DNA from: Loxodes magnus
Lineage: Eukaryota > Ciliophora > Karyorelictea > Loxodida > Loxodidae
Assembly: GCA_946699065.1 (NCBI GenBank)
Contig: CAMPDV010000376.1
Location: 248,001-312,000, forward strand
DNA: 64,000 nucleotides
Reading direction: 5' to 3'
This document shows, piece by piece, positions 52,573-64,000 of this stretch. Positions within the stretch are counted from its first letter, which is position 1. Each line of letters opens with the position of its first letter. A program made the position numbers and the translations under genes. The notes below the pieces were generated by a model that made no database searches, had not been told where the DNA came from, and worked only from the letters and a program-made list of their open reading frames with translations.

Positions 52573-53586
52573 TCATCCTTTCACTATCAAATAAAAGTAA
52601 GAAGATATTAATACCATTATACAGAGAAAAACGCACTCTATCTATTCAGTTGACCATTTTTCTTTTACTTTGCATCTACTAAAGCTTGTTTACTCTTCGT
52701 AGTTTTATTATGAAGAGCTTATTTTATAAGAACTGAAATTTAAAGTTTAATTGATCCAAGATGTTGAGGAACTTTTATCACTAACAATATCAGGACTGGA
52801 AAACGAATCCTTTTTTATATAAGATTACGAAAATAATCTGTCTGATTTTTAATTTCCTACTAATTCAATGGAAGATAGATTATCCAGTGAATCTTCCATT
52901 TAATTGTTCTCATTTGATACCAAAAGATTTTAACCTTTTTATTTTGAATCTCGCAACATCTTAATTTATTTCTAGAGAGTTTTAAAGTTCTTAATTACAA
53001 AGGAAGAATGTTATTTTTACTCTAAGACTTCTCCCTAAGAATCCAAATAACTTCTTTCTTAATACTTCCTCTATTTGTTAGTATCTGATTATCCAATTTC
53101 CTATAAATTTTCCTTTTAATTTACTTTTTTATCTTAAAATCTTACTTAATATCTTTAATTTGGAGTAAGTAAAGAATTGTTTTGCTAATAACTTGGAATA
53201 AGTTACTTCTCACTAGAAAATTGATTTTTCATATTTTTACTAAGCTTGTACTACCTCAATATTTTCAGATCTCCTACTTAAGGCTAATCATTGTCTCTTT
53301 AGTTTATAGCAAAATCCATCTGTAGTGTTTGATATCACTTATCTAGAATGCGTTTTACTTTTAAGTGATTAAGATTATGAACTCTATTCCTCCCATGCTA
53401 CTATTTTATTACCTTGCTCGCAAACTCTATTTTCTCCTCCAGTTCTATTAAGCTCTAGTTAATTTCATAACCTGAATCTTCAAATTCTCCAATCAGCAAT
53501 TTCTTTGACTTTACTTAATTAAGCATTTATCTAGATTTCTATAACTGCTTCATGGCTATTTGAGGGTATACCCTTTATTCCTGCAT
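52573..53586 (-). CDS. tail-anchored membrane protein, hypothetical
   Basis: A 337-codon frame from ATG 53584-53586 to TGA 52573-52575, on the purine-rich strand. The N-terminal part has a coiled-coil-like segment (YEINQSLIELEEKIEFASKV). The middle is a long Ser/Asn/Gln/Asp-rich disordered region. A single hydrophobic segment CVFLCIMVLISSYFYLIV lies three residues before the stop. The layout parallels the gene at 48355-49347 but I see no clear sequence identity. Tail anchors place such proteins in endomembranes facing the cytosol. One in-frame TGA (DK-W-YQT) and two TGG encode Trp. Confidence 0.6.
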
Positions 53587-54370
53587 TTTATAAAGTATTT
53601 AAATAGGGTTTTTATAAACTTTTTCCTTAATTAACTACTTATATAAAAGCGTTTATTCCTAATATCAATTTAAAACAAAATACCATTTAAACTTAAGCTA
53701 AATATGGTTAACGATAAAAGAACTACTTGATATCTTAATAGGATTATGACCCAAAAAATGAAAAAGTCTGCTTAACTTTAACTATCTAAGTACTGTAATA
53801 TGGTTATTTGTATTCAATGGATTAGCTTTATATGCCAAACATATATGCTGCTAGTTTTATTCTAGAAGCTTTATTTATATTAATGCATATTCAGCTTTTT
53901 TAGGGTTAATATACAGTCTCTTAGCTTTAATTGATATTTTTTATAATGTAAATTACAAGTAAACTTATATTTATAGGTGCTATTCTATTATTATACCAGA
54001 GTATGTAAAATAATAATTTAAGTTCTTACTTTTTCTGCTTTTTATTTACTCTAATCATTCATAATCCCTTGTTAAATCATACCTAGTTAGTGTATTTTTA
54101 CCTGGCGTTTTTAATATTTATTACGCTAGTTTAAAAAGCCTCTGGTTACAACTAGTTATATTCTAAATAATCTTATGATATTAAAATAAGATAGGTATAG
54201 CTTATTACCCAATAGTGATATAATTATGGATAGTCAAGCTAGGTATTAATATGTTAGATAGTTAAATAGAAATAAAGATATAAGGGATTATATGTAAGTA
54301 AGAAATCTAGGAAGGTTAATTATTAGGATATTATTATTATAATCAGAGTAATTCTAGTGTTTTTGCCTAA
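53587..54370. other. unassigned region
   Basis: T-rich on the plus strand near 53800-54150. Frames on both strands can be read and none has matched ends. Confidence 0.35.
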
Positions 54371-54799
54371 ATGAAAATTAGCTAATTAATAAGCTTCTAC
54401 ATTTAAATAGATAGCATTAATAATATTAAGAGTAAAATAGATTATAGGAACGGAGACAGAAATATCAATTTTAATTATCAAATCAAACTTTGATTTATTG
54501 GTAGAAAAGACATTGAAGATAAAATTGCTGAGAATATAAAATATAGAGTAAGAAATAGAGTGGTAAATGATAAGTGCTCACCAAAACTCTAAATATCAAG
54601 TTAAAAGGATAAACAGGAATATGTCTCATAATTGCTACATGAGATAAGTAAGGGTAAAATTCTGAGATTAATGAAAAGCATTAAAATATCCTAATGAGGT
54701 AATTAATTTAATTAAGAGCTTGAAATTTAAGAGATTAGGGATATTTTATAAATTTGCTACTTTGAAACTAAACAAGCTTCTTACTCTTTTTTGAAGTGA
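54371..54799 (+). CDS. small hypothetical protein
   Basis: A 142-codon frame from ATG 54371-54373 to TGA 54797-54799. It begins MKISQLISFYIQIDSINN. The middle is charged (FIGRKDIEDKIAENIKYRVR). Two in-frame TGA fit Trp (KL-W-FIG, SQ-W-GNQ). No family recognised. Confidence 0.35.
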
Positions 54800-55850
54800 T
54801 TCCGGTATAATAATAACTAATTTAATTAAATATAATAGAGCATTAAAAGAAAGTTAGATATATATAGCAAAATCTAATAGTTAATATGTATTTAATTAAA
54901 AATGATAAGTGATGTCATCTCTTATAATAGAGACATTTTGTAGTAATTAAAATGAAAATATAAGAGATTTTTCATATCAAACGTTATAAATCATCTTTTG
55001 AGAATAGATTATGAAATTAAATTTAATTAAGAGTATATATACTTAGTAAACATTTATTTGCTATTATTTATAAAAATCACATCCATATAGTCGAATAAAT
55101 TCAAATCAAAAGACAAATGTTTGGTTGTAATTAAAAATAGATTAAAGATCTATCAATTTATTAGTGACTTACTCGAAAAATTATCAGAAGATAAATTTTT
55201 AAAAGATTGTAGAACCTTACCGTCTATACATTTAAAATGATATGAAATTCACTTAAAAAATAAAAATTTATTAAATTATATAATACAGATTTTATTATAT
55301 AATTAGCGCATTATAGATATGTATCCTCTTAATTAATCTAACTTCCTTGAATAGCAAAATGATTATAATATAAAAAATATCAAATTTGTATATTTTTCTC
55401 TTAAAATTGCATCAATATATTTTATGTCTCATTCTGTTGAAATAATGAGATGATAGTTAATATTTTAGCTTTTGACTAGAAGAGCTAATTTTCCATTTGA
55501 AAATGTTCAGCTTTATTAATCTTATAATTTATAAAATATAATATCTATTAACTGACATTTATGCTTTTAAATATATATTTATTAGAAGTGCTTAATTGGT
55601 CATTAATAAATGAGGTATAGCATTTGTTTATTTGAAGATAAGAGTATATTATAAAGACTATTAAAATTATTCTATAGCATCATTATTATAAAGCTAGCAA
55701 ATTATTAAATACAATCTTAAGAAATCATTATAGCTCATAAAAATAGTAAATTTTAAATGTTAAAATACCTTATAATTAGTCCCTATAAAAGGTACTTCAA
55801 TAGTTCTAATATTAAAATATTTCTACTTACATTACTATGTTTTTACCTCG
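54800..55850. other. AT-rich intergenic stretch
   Basis: No supported feature. Confidence 0.45.
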
Positions 55851-56282
55851 TCAAATTTTATTAACTCATCGTCTCTACCATCTTAAACTTTTTATTCATC
55901 TCACTTCTTTTGTAATATTTTCCTTCCGCTTAATAATTACATTTTTTAAATCCTAAATTCATTATTTCTCCAGTTTATTCTTGACAAATTCAGATACGCC
56001 AGATTAGATATTTTCTAGAAATAGATGGAAATTATTTTTTTAATTAGATAATAAACATTTTTAAGAAAACTTTTGCTATAAAAATCCTAAATATTAAAAA
56101 ACTTGTTATTCTTTCTCATCATAAAGGTTTTAGGTCTGCGTTCTTTCTTAAGAAATTTTCCAATTATTTAGATTTTTAAAAATTTCTGTTTTATGATTTA
56201 AAGAAATCATAATATTAGAACTAACTATATCAGAAACATTATAATTATAATTAAAAAAATCAAATCAAGCTTTATCTGACAT
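55851..56282 (-). CDS. small hypothetical protein, Trp/Arg-rich C terminus
   Basis: A 143-codon frame from ATG 56280-56282 to TGA 55851-55853 on the purine-rich strand. It begins MSDKAWFDFFNYNYNVSD with the Trp as TGA. The C-terminal part is basic with regularly spaced Trp (VRWIKSLRWQRRWVNKI), three of them from TGA and others from TGG. No family recognised. Confidence 0.4.
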
Positions 56283-57739
56283 TCTATACTTTAAAGATTC
56301 TAGTTCTATATTAAGGACTCATAACCTTTCGAAGGTAAGTTGGCTTTTACTTTTAGCATTTATTATTTGATTTGTGATATTATTTTAATAAATTTGATAT
56401 ATAAGTGAGTAGATTTTTAATTTTTATCTTTAATTTAACAATGATATTAATTATTTAAATAATTTTTTTATTTAAATAGCTTTTTATAGCTTATTTAAGA
56501 CTTTTAGTTAAAAAAATCTTTTTTTTATTTTCGTTTCTAAATTTTTCTTAATTTTATGTTGATTCAAGTAATAAGTTTATTATCACGAAGTAAATAAAAT
56601 AAGGTTATAAAAATAATTTTTAATAGATTGTTATATAAATTACATTATCATTAAATTGTCTATGCTTCCTATAATAGAAATAATATGTTTATTCAAGCTT
56701 GTCTTTAATCATTATATTTAAGCATCTAATTTTATTTTAAACTAAAACTAGACAAATTTTATACAATTTAGTAAATTTTTATTTTATTTTTAAAGCTTTT
56801 TAATTTTAATTTTTTTAAATTCTCTATGATAAATTATTGATAGTCCTGCATATAATTTATAATGTTTATTTTTCTCCTTTTTTTGTTTTCTTTAAATAAA
56901 TGATTATTATGAGTTTTAATGGTTAACTCAATACATTTCCCTCTAGAATAAAATTTTCTTAATAAGTATTATTTTAATATATTTAAAACTTTAAATTTAA
57001 TTTTTATTTTAGCTTTATATAAAGATTTCTTAAGAGGGTTAATTTAATTCTTTATTTAAAATAATAATAAGTTCTTAAAAGGAAAAATGGAAGGTTATAG
57101 CAGAGTATGTTAAGAATAGTAAGCTAATTTTAATAAAAATATATTTAAAATTATGTTGATAAAGGAACTTTAACTTTTTCTTTTATTATATTTTATTAAT
57201 AATCTTTTATATATCAATTATGTGCAACTTTAATAAAGGTAAGGGTGTAAATCTTTGCTTTCCCTTATTTTATATTATTGAGTGAAAAAAGAAAGTTAAG
57301 AAGTGTGCTATTAATACAATTTTTTTATATTCGCTAAATTATCTTATAACCATCTATTAATTATTATAAAAATAAGAAAAAACTCTTAATTTCTATTAAA
57401 AACTTAAGATTATATTATTTTAATAATTATTAGATATACTATATCACATGCTTTCTATTTTATTGAGTTTAATTTAATAAATTTTAGATAGATAGAATTG
57501 TTCTAAGTATTTATAAAATATTTAATTTCTTTTAATAAATATAAGTATATATTATTTATGATTTTATAGATATCTAAATTCTAAGCTAATATAAGCTTTT
57601 GTGTGAAATTTTTATTTTTTAAGTAAAATTCTAGTTACTAAATTAAACATAAATTATTAATTAAGCGTTATGCTTTTTTCTTTTTTAAAGCATAGCACTT
57701 TTTATTAACTCCTCTCATCCCAACTCCTTAAAAATTTTT
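56283..57739. other. AT-rich intergenic region
   Basis: No supported feature before the U3 snoRNA. Confidence 0.5.
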
Positions 57740-57900
57740 TCCTAGATTATCTAGTCAGAACCACTTCTTCCCTTAGCGTCATCGATAACTCCTGCTGGGA
57801 AAAGTGCGTTAATCATCTTCCTAGATTGGGTTGGAGTCTCGTTTGTTGGAGCAAACGAGTAAAATCTCCTATAGAAGTGATCCTGTACGAGTACAGTCTT
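57740..57900 (-). ncRNA. U3: U3 small nucleolar RNA
   Basis: The minus strand begins AAGACTGTACTCG at 57900, followed by GGATCACTTCTATAGG, a close match to the conserved U3 box A region that pairs with pre-18S rRNA. A hairpin ACTCGTTTG...CAAACGAG follows. A terminal stem (57821-57826 with 57749-57754, ATCTAG/CTAGAT) closes on a box C-like GATGATT (near 57811-57820) and a box D TTCTGA (57755-57760). A T-rich run follows the 3' end. TATATATT-like sequence lies about 25-35 bp upstream of the 5' end. U3 guides early processing of pre-rRNA in the nucleolus. It is shorter than vertebrate U3, and the 3' end is estimated. Confidence 0.75.
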
Positions 57901-58442
57901 ACTCTTATTTTTGTTAATTCAATATATAATATTTTCTTTTTATTCTATTAAGGTTTTAATCTTATTAACTAACCATTTCATCTTTATTTACTCAAATTAG
58001 AAAATATTTTTAAGTTACTAAAATAATTTATTATCATGAGGATTTATATCAAACTACTTTTATGTTTGTATACTTTAAATAAGCTATATCAAGTCATGAT
58101 TGTTCTGATTATAGTTTATACCAAAACTAAACTTGCTTATGTATTTAATAAATTTAAAATATTCTTAATTTAATGAAAGTATAACTAATTTAATCTCTTT
58201 AGCATTATATTATTTTAATTAGGAGCTTCTAATAAAATTAAAGTTAATAAATGTTTTTAGCTCAAAAGCTTTATTATTTAACTTTAAAATAAAAATATAA
58301 AGTTTAAATATTTCTATCTATTTTGCTTATTAAATCAACTAATACTTTCCCATTTATTGCTTGAAAAGTTGTAGCTCATTACATTAGTGGCTGTATTAAT
58401 AGATATTTTTTAATAAAAATGGTAAGGCTAAAGTCAAATTTA

Positions 58443-59130
58443 TCATAATATTATATTAATGAAGTGTCTCATTTATTTGGTTTATTACGATAAAGAGCTT
58501 CCTGAGAATTTTATTAATTAATAGGTCTCGAATCCATATTCTTCTGGATTTTCTGGATCATAATTCCTTATAACTTTTTTGTTTTGTGCTTTTTCAAACC
58601 CTGAAAATCAATGACATATTATAACTTCTCAAATTTTTTCAGTGCGTCCAAATTTCAGGAGCTTCTTAATATGGCTAGAACATTTTTTCTTGAAGTAATT
58701 CTGCTTGGCGAACAATAAATCCTGAAGGAGTTATAAGTTTCTTTTATGTTTCTAAATAATATTTTTCCTTAAATCTATAAAATTAATTTATCTTATGGCC
58801 AAAGTTTTACAAAGTAAGCATGTATTTTTTGCTTTTCAATATTAGAAGAATAAAGGATTGAGTGTGTTCTTTTGACAAAAGATTTGATATTTAATAAAAC
58901 TTTGCATATTCCAGTTAAATGATCCTCTAATCCAAATTTATCTTAACTTCCATTAGTTAATCAATGTTTCTTTAAAGTTTATGCATCTCTTCATGAACTT
59001 TTATATAGTTTCTTTTAATTAAAAATTAATTTTTATTTTAATCTTATATGATAGTACTATCTATTAAACTAAAATTTATTCTTCATTAATCAATATTTTA
59101 TCTTGCATCATCCCTCTTATTACTCTTCAT
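58443..59130 (-). CDS. hypothetical protein, two exons with a proposed 25-nt intron
   Basis: Exon 1 reads MKSNKRDDARQNID from ATG 59128-59130 through LITPSGFIVRQAELLQEKMF to THWKNLR. Exon 2 begins in another frame and reads FEKAQNKKVIRNYDPENPEE to TGA 58443-58445. Removing 58601-58625 (GTTATAATATG...TTTTCAG, 25 nt) joins them in phase. Coding texture continues in the same frame upstream of 59130 to about 59400, so the start may be further 5' or behind another intron. Residues with non-AT-biased codons support exon 2. No family recognised. Confidence 0.45.
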
Positions 59131-59639
59131 TTTAGCTTCATAAAATGTTTTTTGTTCTTTTATATTTCTAATTATCTTTATATCACTTTATAGCATTACT
59201 GGGTTTGCTATTGTATTTTCTAATTAATTACTAAATAAATTTCTATAACTAGAAAACAATACAAATAAGCCTTTATTAAAGCTTTTTAGAAACTTTTTTA
59301 TTTTATATCCTGAAGCACCTTTTGAAAATACTTCTTTCTACGTTTAAACAAGAAAGTTCCTTTTAAAAAAGATAAATAGGAATATAGTAGAAACAATTGT
59401 ATCTTTTATAGTTTCAAATTTATCAATGGAAGAGTTAAAATGGAGAAAATAGTTATAAAGAGAATATATGATAAAAGATAAAAATTAATGAGGATTTATT
59501 CATTAAGAAAAATGGAGATATTTAATATATTGATGCCTACACAAATTAGAAATAATTAGTAAACTTTGATAATTTCAATGAAGTTTCTACATTTAATTAA
59601 TAAATATATCAACTAATAATTAAGTTTTCTTTGCATTAT

Positions 59640-60856
59640 TTTCTATTAATCTAATAACTCTTTGCTACCTCTTAATCAATAATCATATATAAGAATTTTC
59701 AGATATCAAAAATGCTAATTTTAGGTAGGTTTATAATCTTAGCTGAGTATTATACTCGCATAAGTGAACTAAAGCTTCTTTTTAATTATTAAACAAAATA
59801 ATTTTCTTTAGTTATAGAAAATTAAAAAGGCTTTTCTTAAAGTAACTTAGAGTATAGGTAAATATTTTCCTTTCAATCAGCCAAATAAATATAAACTTAA
59901 CTGAGTTAGTTAATAGTAAAGAGTATAAAGTATACTATAATTATAGTAGCTTATTAAATAGATTATTTCACTATTATTTTGATTTTCTTTTACTTTTAGT
60001 AATAAAAGCAAAATTAAAAATAGATGCTAATTCTGCTTATATTAATTAGTAAGTATTGATGCTAAAATATTAGAATATAAGCATTTTAAATATAAATAAT
60101 TATGTAAGATCAAATTTAAAATATTTTATAATAGCTAAGGAAAAAACTTAAATTATATTAATATATCAAACCTATAAAATACATAATCGTTATATCTTTA
60201 AATAAAATAAAAGAGTATACAATTCTTTTAATTTAACACTATTAAAATACATCAATAGAAGAGAGTATTAATGTAATTAAAAGAAATAATTTCAACATAA
60301 CCACAAATACATTTCCTAGTTATTGATAAATTTAAGAATTTCATTTAATTAAATAAGTGACAAATATAAAAGTTTATATTTCAAAGTATCTTAATACATT
60401 ACGATAAAAGCTATAATATATTAAAGAAAATATTTAAATTAATAATATTAAAAGCTTTTAATGTAAAACTTTAAAATACTAAAATTTAAAGGAAATTATT
60501 TATAATAACTGGCTACTTTATAGAAGAAAAAATAATTTAAACCAAAAATAATCTTCATTGATGTTCTTTAAAATTCAACTATATTTATTTTTAAATTTAA
60601 AATAATTTGTTAATATAATATAATATAATAAAAATACTAAAAGAAGAAAATAATCAAATTTTATAGGTTTTTATTCAGTTCTTAAAACAAATTTTTATTA
60701 ATACTTAAACTTTTAAATTTAGAGCATAAATAAATTATTTTATTATTTCTCTTTTAAAATATTAATGAATTTAAAATTTTGAAAGTATAACAAAAATAAA
60801 TTTTTTTTAACTCTAAGACAAAAAATTTATTTATATTTAATTTAAATTATTAGAAA
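59640..60856 (+). repeat. 1.2-kb direct repeat, right copy
   Basis: Same orientation and order as 8460-9681, about 51 kb away, with scattered substitutions and short indels throughout. Sequences outside the two copies are unrelated, so the unit has defined edges. No coding capacity seen. Confidence 0.85.
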
Positions 60857-63800
60857 GGAAAAAAAATCATTCAATTTTCATAGAAAAAAGGAGGAAATAG
60901 TTAGAAATGAAGATAATAAGAAAAAATTGCTTGCATTCGCATGTGCTTTTTGGCACTAAAAATTTAAATTTTTTTTTTCTTTATTTTTTTAGTTAATTTA
61001 ATTATCTTTTTTATTATTATCTGCTTTTTAATTTTTGAAATTTTCTATACAATTGACTTTATCTTTTTTTGAAAGAGCAACACTATTTAATACAATTTTG
61101 AAAGTTTTGATAACAAAAGATTTATTTGCCTAAGATACCTAACTTCATTTAAATCTTACAATTTTTATGCCTTGTTGACTAACTTCCTTATCTTATTCTA
61201 TCAGAGAAAGTATTTAGATTTACTTTATTTAAATATTAAATACCTTTTTTATTTAAAAACTAGGTAACTTAATCTAATTATAAGATTTGTATGAATTAAT
61301 AATAACTAAATGTATTCTCTTGCAAGTTAATTTTCATATTATTAAATTAAGTTTAATTTATGAAAATCAATTTTTACTCTAAATAAAATCCATCAAATCT
61401 AAATATAATCATTTTGAATATGAAAATTAATAAATATTAATTATGTTCTTTTATATTGTAAATTTGGTTAATTTATGCTTAGAACTTCTTTATATTAGGA
61501 ACTTAAAATAAATAAAAATTTAAACTTTAATAAAAACATTTATAAGGAAAAGTAATGTCTATATGGCATTTATATATTAAACTTTGAATATTATTCTATG
61601 TATTGATTGTTTTTATTCTTTTTACTTTTAATTTTCCTTTTTATTAACTCTAATTATTTTAAATAATTTCACATTTTTTTAATCCACTTAGATATAGCTT
61701 TTTTATTTCAAAAATTATCGAAATGTGTTAAAAAAATAAAAATTTGATATAAACTAAGTTTGACAGTTAAATATAGAATTTAAAAAAGTTGTAGATAATT
61801 AAATAAAATGATAATATTTTAAAAGATTATTCTCTTCTATTTACTTTATTATAACCTTAATCCAAAGTAATTATTCTTAAGGAAAGTTGAATAAATCAAG
61901 CTTTTAAATATATAAATATGAAATAAGAGGTAAAATATTAATTGATGTCTTTTGTTATAAAGTAGAAGTAATAATTATTTAATTAACTATATGGTTCTAT
62001 TATTTAAGATAAATTTATCTTAAATGCTTTATTTATTAAGCATTAAATTTTAATTTAATAGTTATTTATTTAAAATATATAATCAAGTTATAAATTTATT
62101 TTATTAAAGTCTTTAAAGAAATAATTAAATTATTTAAATCAAAATTTAAATTATTGCTATATAGTTGAAAATTTTATAATTATATTATAGAATAAGTTCT
62201 TAATTTAAATTAAAAAGGAATATAAAATTATTAGATTAAGGTATAATTAATTAGATACATTTTTGAAGTTATTAGTACTTTTAGCATTAGGCTTTTTAAG
62301 ATTTATTTCTTATTTTATTTTTCGCTTGAAGATAAATAAAATTTTATAAATGTTGAATCTTATTGTTTACAAATAAAAATCTTTCTTTGAGTTAAAATCT
62401 AACTAGTCTATTTAAAAGGAAATAGTAAAGCTTAATTGGTTTTTTATTTAAAATATTTTAAGATGCTTATTTTTCCTAATGATAAAGATAATTAAATTTA
62501 ATTTAGTTCTGTGATATTTATTATTTAGTTATCCTTTTTAATTTTATAATTTTTAGATGAATGGATACTTTTTAATTAGATATAAAATTTAGCTGCTGCT
62601 AAGAAAATTATGATTACTAAGAATTAAAATAATCAAAAAATGTTTATTTATATTTAAAAATTATATAAGATATTAAGATTATTCTATTCCTCTTATCTTT
62701 AAGGAATCTTTAGTGAATATAATTTATATTCATAATTTAAATGATAAGGGGGATATTAGATACACATAAAATTAAAATATAAGCTCTTTTAAAAATTCTT
62801 TTTATGGCTGATTTTTTAATTTTAGTATTTTATATCTTAGCATTTTTTAAATTTATTATCTAAATAATAATTTCTCTCTATTCAGCTTAATTAAGTTTAA
62901 ACATCTATTAATTATATAAAAATTATATAAAAATGATAGAAATACTTAGTAACTTAATTTAGATATTTTGTTTTTTTTAGATTCTATTTCAATTTATTTT
63001 TAAGCAGAATATCTATAAAATAAGTAAAATCATAAAAATAAGAAAATTAATCACTTTAAGTATTAAATTATTTTAAATCTTGCTAAAAGTTTATAACTAC
63101 AAATTTATCTTACAATTTGAAATGCTTAAATAAAGAAGTTTTTTAGCTATAATATAAATAATATATCTTTATTAATTGTTCTTTAATCATTATTTTACAA
63201 TAAACTAATTATTAAATTTTGGTTTAATTTTTATCTCTTATGTAATACTTTTTTCCAAATATTAAATTAATAAAATTATAGAATTTAGTTATAAAAGGCT
63301 GTTTTTATAAATAAATTGTCGTGATATGAATACATTTATAGATAAGTAGAGGATAAAAATTTAAAACCATAATATTTTAATTTATGTATTTAATGAAGAT
63401 AAATACTTTTATTAATCTTTAAATGTTTAAGTTAAAATATAATTTTTAATTTATTTCTTATTTTATTTGTAAATTAGCTTGTGATTATTTTTAATTTTTG
63501 TACCTAATTTATTTTAAAAAAATAGATATTTTATAAAAATATCAGAATTAAGTAAGTTGAATGTGAAAATAAAGATAAGATCTCATCTAATGTTTAAAAT
63601 AAATGATTTGTATAATTTAAACATACTAGATATCCAAATAATTAATTATCTATATTAAATAAAATTATTTAAAGAAAAAGTAGAAATAATAGATTATAAA
63701 TATTAAAGATATACTATTTAAATATATACTAAGTCATTTTTATCAATAAATTATTCCTATTTTAAAGATAAAATAAGCATAAATTATTTAAGTGCTCTAC

Positions 63801-64000
63801 TTGCATTTATTTATTTTTAGAGTATATTTAAGAAATAAAAATTAATTTTGTAATAAAAATTGAAAATTACAAAATTCAAGTTGAAATTTTGATAAGCAAA
63901 CTTTTTTTTTATAATATCTTAATTCATATAATTCAACTTACCTTATGGTAAATTATTTTTAAATAATTTAAAATAAAATGAATTTTCAATAATTAAACTA
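60857..64000. other. AT-rich desert
   Basis: About 3.1 kb of AT-rich sequence to the window end with no supported gene, RNA or repeat family. Confidence 0.5.

Noticed and set aside
52493-54799. Plus-strand 2.3-kb frame reading as a multi-pass channel-like protein
   Set aside because: From 52573 to 53586 the minus strand gives a polar protein with matched start, C-terminal anchor and stop. The hydrophobic plus-strand reading is largely its antisense. Only 54371-54799 is kept on the plus strand.
1-64000. Tetrahymena micronuclear DNA with germline-limited pseudogenes
   Set aside because: AT content and TAA/TAG=Gln fit, but TGA would then be a premature stop in nearly every supported gene, always near Trp columns. 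I also saw no 15-bp chromosome breakage sequence and no telomeric repeat.

Overview
The window reads as nuclear DNA of a ciliate. It is roughly 78-82% A+T, and reading frames only make sense if TAA and TAG are sense codons (Gln). More unusually, TGA occurs in frame at positions where a paralogue in the same window has TGG (Trp). Every gene end I can place is also a TGA. TAA/TAG=Gln with TGA=Trp-or-stop is the karyorelict nuclear code (NCBI table 27), so a karyorelictean such as Loxodes fits better than Tetrahymena or Paramecium, where TGA only stops. The organism is inferred, not shown.

Under this code no codon is always a stop, so an open frame proves nothing. Genes backed by homology, a paralogue, a domain motif or a C-terminal membrane anchor get higher confidence. 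Lone genes placed only by codon texture, matching start/stop phase and purine-rich sense strand stay at 0.2-0.5.

Layout. 0.5-5.0 kb (-): an intact NACHT-WD40 STAND receptor gene. 5.4-16 kb: small hypothetical genes, one convergent pair with stops 7 nt apart, and one copy of a 1.2-kb direct repeat. 16.8-24.3 kb (+): a second NACHT-WD40 gene with one frameshift and 14 near-identical WD repeats, a zinc-knuckle gene, and a decayed third NACHT copy. 24.5-25.5 kb: two SINE-like elements. 25.5-36 kb: an AT-rich desert holding a small Myb-like gene. 36-42 kb: retroelement debris, namely an ORF1-like zinc-knuckle ORF, a 5'-truncated non-LTR reverse transcriptase, two more SINE copies and a GC-rich structured island. 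43-59 kb: scattered genes, including two tail-anchored membrane proteins and a U3 snoRNA. 59.6-60.9 kb: the second direct-repeat copy. The remainder to 64 kb is an AT-rich desert.

Two things stand out. One is the NACHT-WD40 family, whose repeats are homogenised at DNA level yet vary at a few fixed positions, as in fungal NWD recognition receptors. The other is a LINE/SINE partnership: at least four elements, of three different bodies, end in the same 3' stem-loop followed by short tandem repeats.
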